This document shows positions 41,483 through 50,941 of a DNA stretch of 64,000 nt, piece by piece. This stretch comes from Stenotrophomonas maltophilia (GTDB taxonomy: Bacteria; Pseudomonadota; Gammaproteobacteria; Xanthomonadales; Xanthomonadaceae): the NCBI GenBank assembly GCA_900113425.1, contig FOZF01000001.1, positions 1,819,283 to 1,883,282 of the forward strand, read 5' to 3'. Within the stretch, counting starts at the first letter, position 1. Each line of letters opens with the position of its first letter. Position numbers and translations under genes: made by a program. Under the pieces are notes generated by a model. The model ran no database searches and was not told the origin of the DNA. It saw nothing but the letters and a program-made list of their open reading frames with translations.

Positions 41483-43213
41483 CTACGCCAGCCGGTGGCT
41501 GGCGGCATAGGGCGGCGTGTCCGGATAGTCGCCGCTGGCGAAGCGGGCCTGCAGGGCCTGCCACCAGCCGGGATCGAACAGGTGCCGATAGTGCTCACGC
41601 ACGGCCGCCAGTTCGCCGGCCGGCAATCCCATGAAGGGGCCGAAACGTTCGGGGAACACGTCGCGCGGGCCGACATGGAACCAGGGCTCGTCGGCCATCG
41701 CCTCTTCCGGCGAGCTCGGCTGCGGCCAGGCACGGAACACGCAGTCGCTGACCAGGCACAGTTCGTCGTAATCGTAGAACACCGCGCGGCCGTGCCGTGA
41801 AACACCGAAATTCTTCGGCAGCATGTCACCCGGGAAAATGTTGTTGCGCGCCATGTCGGTGATCGCCTGCGCGTAGTCGAGCACCGCAGCGCGCACCGGC
41901 TCTGCGCCCTGCTCGCGCAGGTACAGGTTCAACGGACGGAAACGGCGCTGCACGTAGCACAGCGCCACTTCCACTTCGTCGCCATCGACGCGGATGCTCT
42001 GCGCGCACTGGCCCAGCAGTTCGTCAAGCAGCGCCGGCGCAAAGCGGTCGCGCGGGAAGCGCAGGTGCCGATAGGGCTGCGCGTCCAGCAGGCGGCCGAC
42101 ACGGTCCAGGTTGAACACCAGCGCGTACTTCTCTTCCACCTGCTGCCGTGACATCGCCTTCGGCCAGGCGAAACGATCACGGATGAGTTTGAACACCAGT
42201 GGATAGCTGGGCAGGGTGAACACCGCCATGACCATGCCAGGGGTGCCTTCGGCGTGGACCAGGCGCTCGTGTGGATGTTCGTTGAAATGGCGGAAGAAGG
42301 TGCGGTAGCGCTCGGTCTTGCCCTGTTTGGCACGGCCCAGCACGGTGTAGATTTCGTCGATCGGCTTGCCCGGCAGCAGGCTGCGCAGGAACACCACTGC
42401 GTCGCCGACGGTGGCCAGGTCGGCCTGGAAATAGCTGCGCGACACGCCGAACAGGTGGGCGACATCGCGGCGACGGGTCAGCACTGCATCGGCACGCAGG
42501 CCCTGTTCGTCGTTGACCAGCGCGATCACGCAGGGCGAGAAGCGATGCTCGCCGAAGACGCGCCCAACCAGGTAGGCGCGACGCTCGCGGTAGAACACGG
42601 TATCCAGCAGTTCGATGCTGCGCACCGGCGTGTCGCCCCAGTGCGCAAGATCATCCTGCAGCCGCACGGCGATGGCGGCGGCACAGCGCAGCTGGTGCGC
42701 GTAGGGAACGTCGAAGCGATAGTCAGCCAGTACGCGCTGCAGCGCCTCCACCGGGCGCGTCGGCGAGACCGCATAGGTGTGGCGGGCGACCGGATGGGTG
42801 ATCGCATCGGACGGCTCGACATCGAAGGCGATGAACTCCACCGCCGGGTCCACGCCGCGGGTGGCGAACAGCCGCCGCGACAGCGTGTTGTAGAAGGTCT
42901 TGTACAGCTCGGCGTCGATCAGCCCCTGCAGCAGTGCGCTGTAGGCTCCGTGCACCTGCAGCCACAGCGAGCGCTCGCCGATCGCCTCGCCGGCAAGCCG
43001 GCGCAGTGCATCCATCTGCTCGGCGATGCACAGGTCGTACAGGGCGATGCGCTCGACGGCGTCCTGGCGGGCACCGCTCCAGTCGCGCTGCTCGAAGCGC
43101 TGCCGCGCGCGGGCGGTGATCGCCGCGAAGCGGGCATGGTACTGCTCGAATCCATCGCGGATGGCGCCGGCGATGCGCGGCGCCAGCTCGGCAGCGATGT
43201 CAGGCGTGGACAT
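41483..43213 (-). CDS. aceK: Isocitrate dehydrogenase kinase/phosphatase
   Basis: 576 residues, the normal AceK length. [21 protein letters not shown] at the N-terminus; regulatory domain with [16 protein letters not shown] and [17 protein letters not shown]; kinase domain [22 protein letters not shown] (ATP-binding Lys), then [20 protein letters not shown] and [20 protein letters not shown] (catalytic loop and metal-binding Asp). It switches isocitrate between the TCA cycle and the glyoxylate shunt. The isocitrate dehydrogenase encoded 2.7 kb away is the monomeric type, not the homodimeric substrate studied in E. coli. Confidence 0.96.
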   Translation of the reverse strand: MSTPDIAAELAPRIAGAIRDGFEQYHARFAAITARARQRFEQRDWSGARQDAVERIALYDLCIAEQMDALRRLAGEAIGERSLWLQVHGAYSALLQGLIDAELYKTFYNTLSRRLFATRGVDPAVEFIAFDVEPSDAITHPVARHTYAVSPTRPVEALQRVLADYRFDVPYAHQLRCAAAIAVRLQDDLAHWGDTPVRSIELLDTVFYRERRAYLVGRVFGEHRFSPCVIALVNDEQGLRADAVLTRRRDVAHLFGVSRSYFQADLATVGDAVVFLRSLLPGKPIDEIYTVLGRAKQGKTERYRTFFRHFNEHPHERLVHAEGTPGMVMAVFTLPSYPLVFKLIRDRFAWPKAMSRQQVEEKYALVFNLDRVGRLLDAQPYRHLRFPRDRFAPALLDELLGQCAQSIRVDGDEVEVALCYVQRRFRPLNLYLREQGAEPVRAAVLDYAQAITDMARNNIFPGDMLPKNFGVSRHGRAVFYDYDELCLVSDCVFRAWPQPSSPEEAMADEPWFHVGPRDVFPERFGPFMGLPAGELAAVREHYRHLFDPGWWQALQARFASGDYPDTPPYAASHRLA

Positions 43214-43267
43214 GCAGGGCTCACCGGGGAAGATGGCTCAACCATACGCCGGCGTGGGGTGGAATGT

Positions 43268-43292
43268 GTAGAGCCGGGCCATGCCCGGCTCC
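43268..43292 (+). repeat. SMAG element
   Basis: GTAGAGCCGGGCCATGCCCGGCTCC: a textbook single unit with GTAG head and GAGCCGGGC/GCCCGGCTC stem, between aceK and the GTPase operon. Confidence 0.82.
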
Positions 43293-43305
43293 AACAGGCA
43301 TCGGC

Positions 43306-43665
43306 TCAGATGGCCAGCTCGGCCTCCACTTCCTGCACCTTGCGCCGGGCCAATGCCAGATTGGATTTGCTACGGTCCAGCACGATGTAGAAGAACAGGC
43401 CCTTCTTCCTGGCCACCGGGCGCATGATGTGGTACGCCCTGCCCAGCGAGATCAGGATGTCCTCGATGCTGTCGTTGAGGTTGAGCGACGCTGCGGTTTT
43501 CATCTTCGCGCGGATCACTTCGGTGTTGCCGGCTGCCGCCACTTCCATGTCCATCCCCGCTCCGGCTTCGCCCAGCAGCATGCCGCTTTCATAGTCGACC
43601 AGCGCCACGGCCTGCGCGCCATCGATACCCATCAGTGCATTCAACGATTCATTCAGTCCAGACAC
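43306..43665 (-). CDS. Roadblock/LC7-like protein 2 of GTPase operon
   Basis: 119 residues from GTG 43665, with AAGGGG 6 nt upstream. The sequence fits a roadblock fold: an N-terminal helix SGLNESLNALMGIDG, strand AQAVALVDYESGMLLGE, helix TEVIRAKMKTAASLNLNDSI, then GLFFYIVLDRSKSNLALARRKV. It is last in a four-gene minus-strand group, 53 bp after the other roadblock gene. Roadblock proteins bind and regulate small GTPases such as MglA. The family assignment is by pattern and is less certain than for its neighbour. Confidence 0.68.
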   Translation of the reverse strand: MSGLNESLNALMGIDGAQAVALVDYESGMLLGEAGAGMDMEVAAAGNTEVIRAKMKTAASLNLNDSIEDILISLGRAYHIMRPVARKKGLFFYIVLDRSKSNLALARRKVQEVEAELAI

Positions 43666-43718
43666 GTTGCACCCCTTTTCGATGTAGGTTCGAGCCCCTC
43701 GTTCCCCTGCGGCCGGGC

Positions 43719-44135
43719 TCACGGTCCGCCGAGTTCGGCCAGGATCGCCTGGCCACATTCCCTGCTCTGCCACAGCACCTGGCCGATCACGCTGCGCTGG
43801 TCGCAGGCTGCCATCAGCAGCAGCGGCGCACGCCCTTCACCGTGAATGGCCAGCATCAGCACCTTGCCGCCCTCGGCTTCCAGCATCAGCGTCTGCAGGC
43901 CTCCCAGGACCAGCTCGCGGCCCACCGCTGCCGCCAGCGCCAGCATTGCGCTGGTCATCGCGGCCAGGCGTTCACCGCGCCCTTCGGCGCCGGCACTGAC
44001 CAGAGCGAAGCCATCGACACTGGCCAGCACCACGGTGCGCACCCCTTCCACCCGGTGCTGCAGGTCCTGCAGCAACGGCTGCAGGCGTTCGCGCTGGCGT
44101 GCATCGGGCAGCAGCGCGACCTGTCCGTCAGCCAT
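43719..44135 (-). CDS. Roadblock/LC7 domain protein 1 of GTPase operon
   Basis: 138 residues. Typical roadblock pattern: LQPLLQDLQHRVEGVRTVVL, ASVDGFALVSAGAEGRGERL, MTSAMLALAAAVGRELVLG, TLMLEAEGGKVLMLAIH, RAPLLLMAACDQRSVIGQVL. Close in layout to MglB and to CvnB of actinobacterial conservons. Overlaps the GTPase gene by 8 nt, so the two products are probably made together and interact. Confidence 0.85.
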   Translation of the reverse strand: MADGQVALLPDARQRERLQPLLQDLQHRVEGVRTVVLASVDGFALVSAGAEGRGERLAAMTSAMLALAAAVGRELVLGGLQTLMLEAEGGKVLMLAIHGEGRAPLLLMAACDQRSVIGQVLWQSRECGQAILAELGGP

Positions 44136-44676
44136 GCGCGGTCACCAGCGCGTACGCTTCGATCTCGCTCATCAGCACATCCATCAGCAACAGCCCCTGT
44201 TCGCGGTCGCGCGCATCCAGCGCCAGCAACGGCAGCGGTTGGCCGTCGATCTGCGCATGTGCGGCCCACTGTTCCAGCGCGGCGGACGGCGCCTGGTCCA
44301 GATGGGTCACCGCCACCACCACTGCCAGCGCCGGTCCGAACGGCCGCAGCACCTGCAGGTAGCCGTCCAGTTCGGCGGCCACGCCGGCACGTCGGCCATC
44401 GAGCAGCAGCACCGCGCCGCGGGCGCCCTGCAGCAGGATCGGCCACAGGAAATCGAATCGTTGCTGACCCGGCGTACCGTACAGGCGGAGGCGCTCGCCA
44501 TTGGGCAGATCGATGTCGGCGTAATCGAGCGCCACCGTGGTCGATGCCTTGTCGGCGCCAAGCCGATCGCTGTTGGCGACGTCGGTGTCCACCACCGTGC
44601 CGGCGGCGATGCTGCGCACCAGCGTCGACTTGCCACTGCCCATGCCGCCCAGCACGACCACCTTGTGCTCACGCAT
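44128..44676 (-). CDS. Small Ras-like GTPase (COG2229 / MglA-CvnD-like)
   Basis: 182 residues. G1 P-loop VVVLGGMGSGKSTLVRSI; switch/G2 region with STTVALDYADIDL; G3 RLYGTPGQQRFDFLWPIL (Asp of DxxG replaced, TPGQ as in MglA-type proteins); G4 position VAVTHLDQ instead of NKxD; a weak G5, LLALDARD. Conservon D proteins and the COG2229 group share the THxD form. It overlaps both flanking genes by 8 nt. Expected to be a nucleotide switch controlled by the two roadblock proteins; its target process (motility or polarity, for example) is not shown here. Confidence 0.85.
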   Translation of the reverse strand: MREHKVVVLGGMGSGKSTLVRSIAAGTVVDTDVANSDRLGADKASTTVALDYADIDLPNGERLRLYGTPGQQRFDFLWPILLQGARGAVLLLDGRRAGVAAELDGYLQVLRPFGPALAVVVAVTHLDQAPSAALEQWAAHAQIDGQPLPLLALDARDREQGLLLMDVLMSEIEAYALVTAHG

Positions 44677-45634
44677 TGCGTTCGCTCCCGCGCAGGTGGC
44701 GCCACAGCCGGGCCAGCAGCCCGCTGTCGTTGCCCGTGCCGCGCATGACCGTCACTGTCGCCGCAGGCGCCGGCTGCAGCTGCGCATAGCCGCACAGATA
44801 GGCGGCGTGCACGAAATCGCGTACTGCAGCGTGCGGAAGGTCGAGCAGCACGGCACACTCGTCCACCGTACAGGCGCGCTTGAGCAGCAGCGAGCACAGG
44901 CGGAAGCCATCGTGATCGTGGCCCAGTACGCGGAAGTCAGGCCAGCGCAGCAGTTTCACCGAGGCGACGCGCAGGCGCTCGTCCAGGGCCTGCCAGTGCG
45001 GGCTGCGCTGCGCCCATTGCCACAGCAACGGGCGCAGTGGATGCCGGGTGCGATCTGCCGCCTGGGCCTGCAGCTGCGCGGCTGTCAGCGCATCGAGCCA
45101 GAGCTGTTCGAACCCCCGCGCAAGGCGTTCGACCAATGCCACGACGGGCTCGTCCAGTGCGATGGCCTGGTCCTGCTCCAGGTCCAGCAGCAGCAGGGGT
45201 GCAGCGGCATCGCCCAGCAGCGCGTATCCCTGCCGCAGTGGCAGGCGCTCGCGCAGCAGGCGGGTGATGGCGTGTGCACCATCGGCCAGACGGATCGGCG
45301 CAGGCGCGTGTGGAATTACGGGTTCCGGTGGGCGCTGCATGCCACGCAGTGCGCGGCCGATGGCGCCGTCATCGAGCACACGCTGCTGGCCATCGCCATC
45401 ACGCAGCTGGCCACCGGGATCTTCGATCCAGCACTGCAGGCGGGGCCGTTGCTGGCGCATGCGCAGGGCCGCGTTGCGCAATGCAGGCGTATCGCGGATG
45501 ACCAGCAGATCACAGTCGTCCAGATCCTGGCTGCGGCGGATCTGGCCGTCAGGCAGGGCCGAAGCGATGCGCAGGCGCCTGAGCAGAGCCTGCTCTCCCT
45601 GGATATCGGTTCCCACCACCAGCACGCGTGCCAT
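44669..45634 (-). CDS. Unknown protein heading GTPase/roadblock operon
   Basis: 321 residues. The N-terminal ~110 residues start RVLVVGTDIQGEQALLRRLR and look like a degenerate receiver or P-loop-like alpha/beta fold (DDCDLLVIRDTPAL). The middle is helical. The C-terminal part, RVLGHDHDGFRLCSLLLKRACTVDECAVLLDL then PHAAVRDFVHAAYLCGYAQL, looks like a winged helix, similar in placement to the DUF742 (CvnC) or DUF4388 proteins that travel with roadblock GTPases. First gene of the four-gene unit. No enzyme motif seen. Confidence 0.68.
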   Translation of the reverse strand: MARVLVVGTDIQGEQALLRRLRIASALPDGQIRRSQDLDDCDLLVIRDTPALRNAALRMRQQRPRLQCWIEDPGGQLRDGDGQQRVLDDGAIGRALRGMQRPPEPVIPHAPAPIRLADGAHAITRLLRERLPLRQGYALLGDAAAPLLLLDLEQDQAIALDEPVVALVERLARGFEQLWLDALTAAQLQAQAADRTRHPLRPLLWQWAQRSPHWQALDERLRVASVKLLRWPDFRVLGHDHDGFRLCSLLLKRACTVDECAVLLDLPHAAVRDFVHAAYLCGYAQLQPAPAATVTVMRGTGNDSGLLARLWRHLRGSERNA

Positions 45635-45838
45635 CCGTGTTCCCCGTGCGACCGCCTCCCCGGCGATCTCGCGTCGCCAAGGCTAGGTCATCGCCCGCGG
45701 CATCCGTCGTGATCGACCGCTCAGATTGACAGTGTCCGCAAATGCGCACGCATCGGTTCTGCGACGGCCATCGCGGGCAAGTTTCATGCCGCATTGACGG
45801 CATTCCGACAGCTGACGGAAGTCACGGTTTCATCGTCT

Positions 45839-45879
45839 AGGGTCAGATCCTTTTTGCACGGCAAAAGGGATCTGACCCC
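45839..45879. repeat. Long palindrome with GGTCAGATCC arms
   Basis: GGTCAGATCCTTTTTGC-ACG-GCAAAAGGGATCTGACC: 17-bp arms with one T/G wobble and a 3-nt loop; outer bases extend pairing slightly. It is AT-richer than SMAG units. I recall the same GGGTCAGATCCCTTTTGC motif as a dispersed repeat in xanthomonad genomes, but cannot confirm that here. Confidence 0.7.
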
Positions 45880-45885
45880 GGCGCC

Positions 45886-45915
45886 AAAAAAGAAACCCGC
45901 GCCGAAGCGCGGGTT
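45886..45915 (-). terminator. Intrinsic terminator of icd
   Basis: On the minus strand AACCCGCGC-TTCG-GCGCGGGTT is followed by TCTTTTTTGG: a 9-bp stem with a UUCG tetraloop, 28 bp past the icd stop. Confidence 0.9.
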
Positions 45916-45942
45916 CCAGGGTCACGACCGAACGGCGATGGA

Positions 45943-48318
<2,376 letters not shown>

Positions 48319-48393
48319 TCAGCCGCGCGGGGCAAAGCCGCGCCATACGCGCCGGTACTGCAACGCAGTGATTCACCCGGCCGGGGTTGTCAC

Positions 48394-48425
48394 GCAAAAA
48401 AAAGACGCAGCCTCGCGGCTGCGTC
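48394..48425 (-). terminator. Intrinsic terminator of lipoprotein gene
   Basis: GACGCAGCC-TCGC-GGCTGCGTC, a 9-bp stem, followed on the minus strand by seven or more T. It lies 36 bp past the lipoprotein stop. Confidence 0.92.
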
Positions 48426-48460
48426 CATCGTGAGCCCTGCCGGGAGAGAGTCGGCAGGAC

Positions 48461-48967
48461 TTACTTGACCTCGAACTCCTGCGGCGTTCCGGCCGCCTTA
48501 CCATCAACCATGACTTCGGCGCGGTACTTGCCGGCCGGCCAGCCATTGGCATTCTTGAAGGTGATGTTGGTGGTCTCGGCACCGCTGGTGTTCAGCGTGG
48601 CGTTCTGCTCGCCGGCGACCTGACCGTCCTGGAAGGTCAGCTTGGCGCCGACGTTGACGTTGTTGGCGGCACCGTCGGTGCGGACCGACACGATCACATC
48701 GTCCTTCGGCGCGAACAGTGCTGCCGGAGCAACGGACTTGTCCGCTGCCGCCGTCTTGCCGACGGAGACGGAGGAGACGGCTACTGCCGCCTCGGACATC
48801 GGCGGCGGCGCGCCGGTCATCGGTGCCGGGGCGGTTTCGGCCGGGGCGGTGGCAGCAGGCGCTGCGTTGCTGTCGGTCGACTCTTCCTTCTTCTTGCAAC
48901 CCACCAGGGCGACGCTGCCCAACAGGGCGGTCAGCAGGGCGGTCTGGAGCGGCGTGGTCTTGATCAT
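48461..48967 (-). CDS. Putative lipoprotein, unknown function
   Basis: 168 residues. The signal ends in a lipobox, LLGSVALVGCKKK, so Cys24 is probably lipidated; the +2 Lys does not favour retention in the inner membrane. A disordered Ala/Pro/Thr-rich linker spans about 30-60. The C-terminal ~85 residues look like a beta-sandwich (VIVSVRTDGAANNVNVGAKL, ATLNTSGAETTNITFKNAN, WPAGKYRAEVMVDG), reminiscent of adhesion or carrier-type immunoglobulin-like domains. It has its own terminator. Function unknown. Confidence 0.8.
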   Translation of the reverse strand: MIKTTPLQTALLTALLGSVALVGCKKKEESTDSNAAPAATAPAETAPAPMTGAPPPMSEAAVAVSSVSVGKTAAADKSVAPAALFAPKDDVIVSVRTDGAANNVNVGAKLTFQDGQVAGEQNATLNTSGAETTNITFKNANGWPAGKYRAEVMVDGKAAGTPQEFEVK

Positions 48968-49015
48968 TCGGTGTTTCCTCCCAGGATTGTCGGATGGCGT
49001 GCGGGCGCGGCCGGC

Positions 49016-49309
49016 TTACTTCGGTGGCAGTTTCAGGGTCTGGCCAGGGAAAATCTTGTCCGGGTCATCGAGCACGTCCCGGTTGGCTTCGAAGATCTTC
49101 TTCCAGGCATTGGCGTCGCCAAGATGCGCCTTGGCGATCTTCGACAGCGAGTCCCCCTTCTGCACGGTGTAGGTGCCGCCACTGACCACCTCGGCGGTGC
49201 TGTCCACCGAGCCGCTGACGCCGGAGAAGTCCGCCTTCGGTGCCTGCTGGGCGGTACTGTCGACGCTGGCGCTGACGCCGGAGAAATCAGCTTTCTTCTC
49301 GGTACTCAT
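49016..49309 (-). CDS. LysM domain protein with N-terminal tandem repeat
   Basis: 97 residues from ATG 49309 (GGGAG 6 nt upstream). No signal peptide. Residues about 5-18 (KADFSGVSASVDSTA) recur almost exactly at about 24-38 (KADFSGVSGSVDSTA). The C-terminal ~50 residues are one LysM: TYTVQKGDSLSKIAKAHLGD, ANAWKKIFEANRDVLDDPDK, IFPGQTLKLP. It resembles the LysM half of E. coli Kbp (YgaU), but the BON domain is absent. A cytosolic or periplasmic osmotic-stress protein is possible; otherwise unknown. Confidence 0.82.
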   Translation of the reverse strand: MSTEKKADFSGVSASVDSTAQQAPKADFSGVSGSVDSTAEVVSGGTYTVQKGDSLSKIAKAHLGDANAWKKIFEANRDVLDDPDKIFPGQTLKLPPK

Positions 49310-49447
49310 CCACAACTCCCGTCTGCATGACTACGTGGTTCGCACGGTGCCATGGCGGTTGTTAAATGGGGATGGTGCAGATGTGAAGCCGCCCCCCGGG
49401 GTGGCTGAACAATCGGGAGATGGACACCGCTGCCCGCTGCTCCACCG

Positions 49448-49577
49448 GTAGCGCCGGGCCATGCCCGGCGGCGGTGGCTGGGCCCGCTGCGCTCGCCGGG
49501 CATGGCCCGGCGCTACCCGTAACCGCCTGCAAGGGGTCGGTGGGCCGCTGCGCTCGCCGGGCATGGCCCGGCGCTAC
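49448..49577. repeat. Cluster of three SMAG palindromes
   Basis: Forward unit GTAGCGCCGGGCCATGCCCGGCG at 49448-49470, then two reverse units CGCCGGGCATGGCCCGGCGCTAC at 49494-49516 and 49555-49577. The last two are embedded in a 61-bp tandem repeat (GCTGCGCTCGCCGGG..CTAC-CGTAACCGCCTGC), which shows recent local duplication. It lies between queF and the LysM gene, both minus strand. Confidence 0.82.
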
Positions 49578-49595
49578 CGTAACCGCCTGCGGCGG

Positions 49596-50414
49596 TTATT
49601 GGCGCAGCTCGCGGTAGGTCGCGGCCGGGGCTGCGATGCCGGGGCTGGCGCGCCATGGATTGATGTCGAGGCCGCCGCGACGCGTATAGCGCGCTTCCAC
49701 TTCCAGCCACTGCGGCCGGCAGCGCGCGGAGACCTCGCTGAAGATCCGCTCCACGCACTGCTCGTGGAATTCCGCGTGCTCGCGGTAGCTCACCAGATAG
49801 CGCAGCAGGCCCGCCCTGTCGATCTTCGGCCCCCGATAGCGCAGGCTGACCGTGGCCCAGTCCGGCTGGCCGGTCACCGGGCAGTTGGATTTCAGCAGCG
49901 CCGAGACCAGCGTCTCCTCCACCGGCTGCGCAGCGTCGGCCGAGAGGAAGTCCGCCTGCGGGGGGCCGTAGCAGTCGATCTCCAGGTCCAGGCCGTCGAT
50001 GGATTCGCCCAGCGGTACCGGGCGCAGTTCGGGCAGGCCGAACGCCACCTGCACGGGTGCGCCGGCACAGGCTGACAGATCGTCAACAAGACGCGCACGC
50101 AGTACCTCGGCACTGTCGATGCGGGTGCTGTTGAGGGAATTCAGGTACAGCTTGAACGACTTCGATTCGATCAGGCACGGCGAGGTGCAGGGCACCTGCA
50201 CGGTGGCGACGGCAACCTGCGGCTTGCCACGCGGGTCGAGCCAGCTCAGCTCGAACGCATGCCAGCGATCATGGCCGACGAAGGGCAGCGCCGTGTCATC
50301 GAGGCCGATCTCGGCGCGGGCGGCGCGGCGGGGGATGGGAAACAGCAGGCCGGGATCGTACTGCGACGGGTAACTGACCTCGCGACCGAGGCTGGAATCC
50401 TGGGGGGTGTTCAT
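49596..50414 (-). CDS. queF: NADPH-dependent 7-cyano-7-deazaguanine reductase
   Basis: 272 residues, the long (E. coli-type) QueF with two T-fold halves. The QueF motif [17 protein letters not shown] lies in the first half. The catalytic Cys and Asp lie in the second: [26 protein letters not shown] and [13 protein letters not shown] are also conserved. It reduces preQ0 to preQ1 for queuosine in tRNA. Starts at ATG 50414 (MNTPQDS) and 50423 are both possible; TACAAT just upstream suggests a very short leader. Confidence 0.95.
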   Translation of the reverse strand: MNTPQDSSLGREVSYPSQYDPGLLFPIPRRAARAEIGLDDTALPFVGHDRWHAFELSWLDPRGKPQVAVATVQVPCTSPCLIESKSFKLYLNSLNSTRIDSAEVLRARLVDDLSACAGAPVQVAFGLPELRPVPLGESIDGLDLEIDCYGPPQADFLSADAAQPVEETLVSALLKSNCPVTGQPDWATVSLRYRGPKIDRAGLLRYLVSYREHAEFHEQCVERIFSEVSARCRPQWLEVEARYTRRGGLDINPWRASPGIAAPAATYRELRQ

Positions 50415-50507
50415 GGGGGTCATTGTATCGCGACGGGGCCGGGCCTCCGGCCGGGCCGGCCAACGGCGGAGCCCCTCCGTGGTGGTTGTGTTGCCGGATA
50501 CAGGAGC

Positions 50508-50613
50508 TGGCCGGGAGGGTGGGTTGGCTGGGGGACGCCGTGAATCCATCCATGGAGGCTCGGTCGCCGCATCCATGCGGCTCACGCCCCCAGCCAACCC
50601 ACCCTCCCGGCCA
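50508..50613. repeat. Large palindrome element A
   Basis: Perfect 27-bp arms (50508-50534 and 50587-50613; arm begins TGGCCGGGAGGGTGGGTTGG) around a 52-nt core. The core contains two small hairpins, CCA-TCCA-TGG and GCCGCA-TCCA-TGCGGC. It is the plus-orientation relative of element B. Confidence 0.88.
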
Positions 50614-50697
50614 CGGACCGTTTCCCGCGCCACCACGGGAAAGATCAGGAAAATCAAAATCAGAAGCCGATCCTTCAGACGTTCATGACGTCCGCCG

Positions 50698-50718
50698 TGC
50701 CGACCAACGGTCGGCACC
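50698..50718. repeat. SMAG-like palindrome (GTGCCGACC subfamily)
   Basis: GTGCCGACC-AAC-GGTCGGCAC, a perfect 9-bp stem between the two large palindromes. Confidence 0.65.
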
Positions 50719-50761
50719 CACCAACAGCAGCGGGCACCAACAGCCGCCGGAAACTGTCGAA

Positions 50762-50863
50762 GGCGGGGTGGGTCCGGTTGAGGGGGTGTCCGCGGCATGG
50801 ATGCTGCGGCCAAGCCCCCAGGGACGGGTTTACGGCGTCCCCCTCAACCGGACCCACCCCGCC
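50762..50863. repeat. Large palindrome element B
   Basis: Perfect 25-bp arms (50762-50786 and 50839-50863; arm begins GGCGGGGTGGGTCCGGTTGA) around a 52-nt core. The reverse complement of this core matches the core of element A at 40 of 52 positions without gaps, while the arms differ markedly. It is inverted relative to element A. Confidence 0.88.
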
Positions 50864-50883
50864 ATCCCACGGAATGCACGCTT

Positions 50884-50901
50884 TTGACGTTGACGTTGAC
50901 G
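50884..50901. repeat. Hexanucleotide tandem repeat (TTGACG)3
   Basis: Three exact TTGACG copies followed by TTG. It lies 40 bp beyond the 3' end of the amidohydrolase gene and just beside palindrome B. Confidence 0.75.
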
Positions 50902-50941
50902 TTGCTTCAGCGGGTGCAGGGCGCAGCCCTGCCGGAAACCC

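Larger units (their letters stand above)
45635..45942. other. Gene-free region between GTPase operon and icd
   Basis: 308 bp. It must contain the promoter of the minus-strand GTPase operon. It also holds a long near-perfect palindrome (45839-45879) and the icd terminator (45886-45915). No gene. Confidence 0.6.
50415..50941. other. Gene-free region with two large palindromes
   Basis: 527 bp between the queF start and the amidohydrolase 3' end. It contains two large palindromic elements (50508-50613, 50762-50863), a 9-bp hairpin GTGCCGACC-AAC-GGTCGGCAC (50698-50718, an SMAG-like subfamily) and a TTGACG triplet repeat (50884-50901). Open frames through it are by-products of the palindromes. Confidence 0.75.

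Noticed and set aside
49448..49577. Short regularly spaced repeats considered as a CRISPR array
   Set aside because: Repeats are palindromic SMAG units in mixed orientation, spacers are themselves duplicated, and no cas genes are near.
50543..50887. Short open frames across the palindromes upstream of queF
   Set aside because: They arise because both arms of the palindromes lack stops; no ribosome binding site, family or codon bias supports them.
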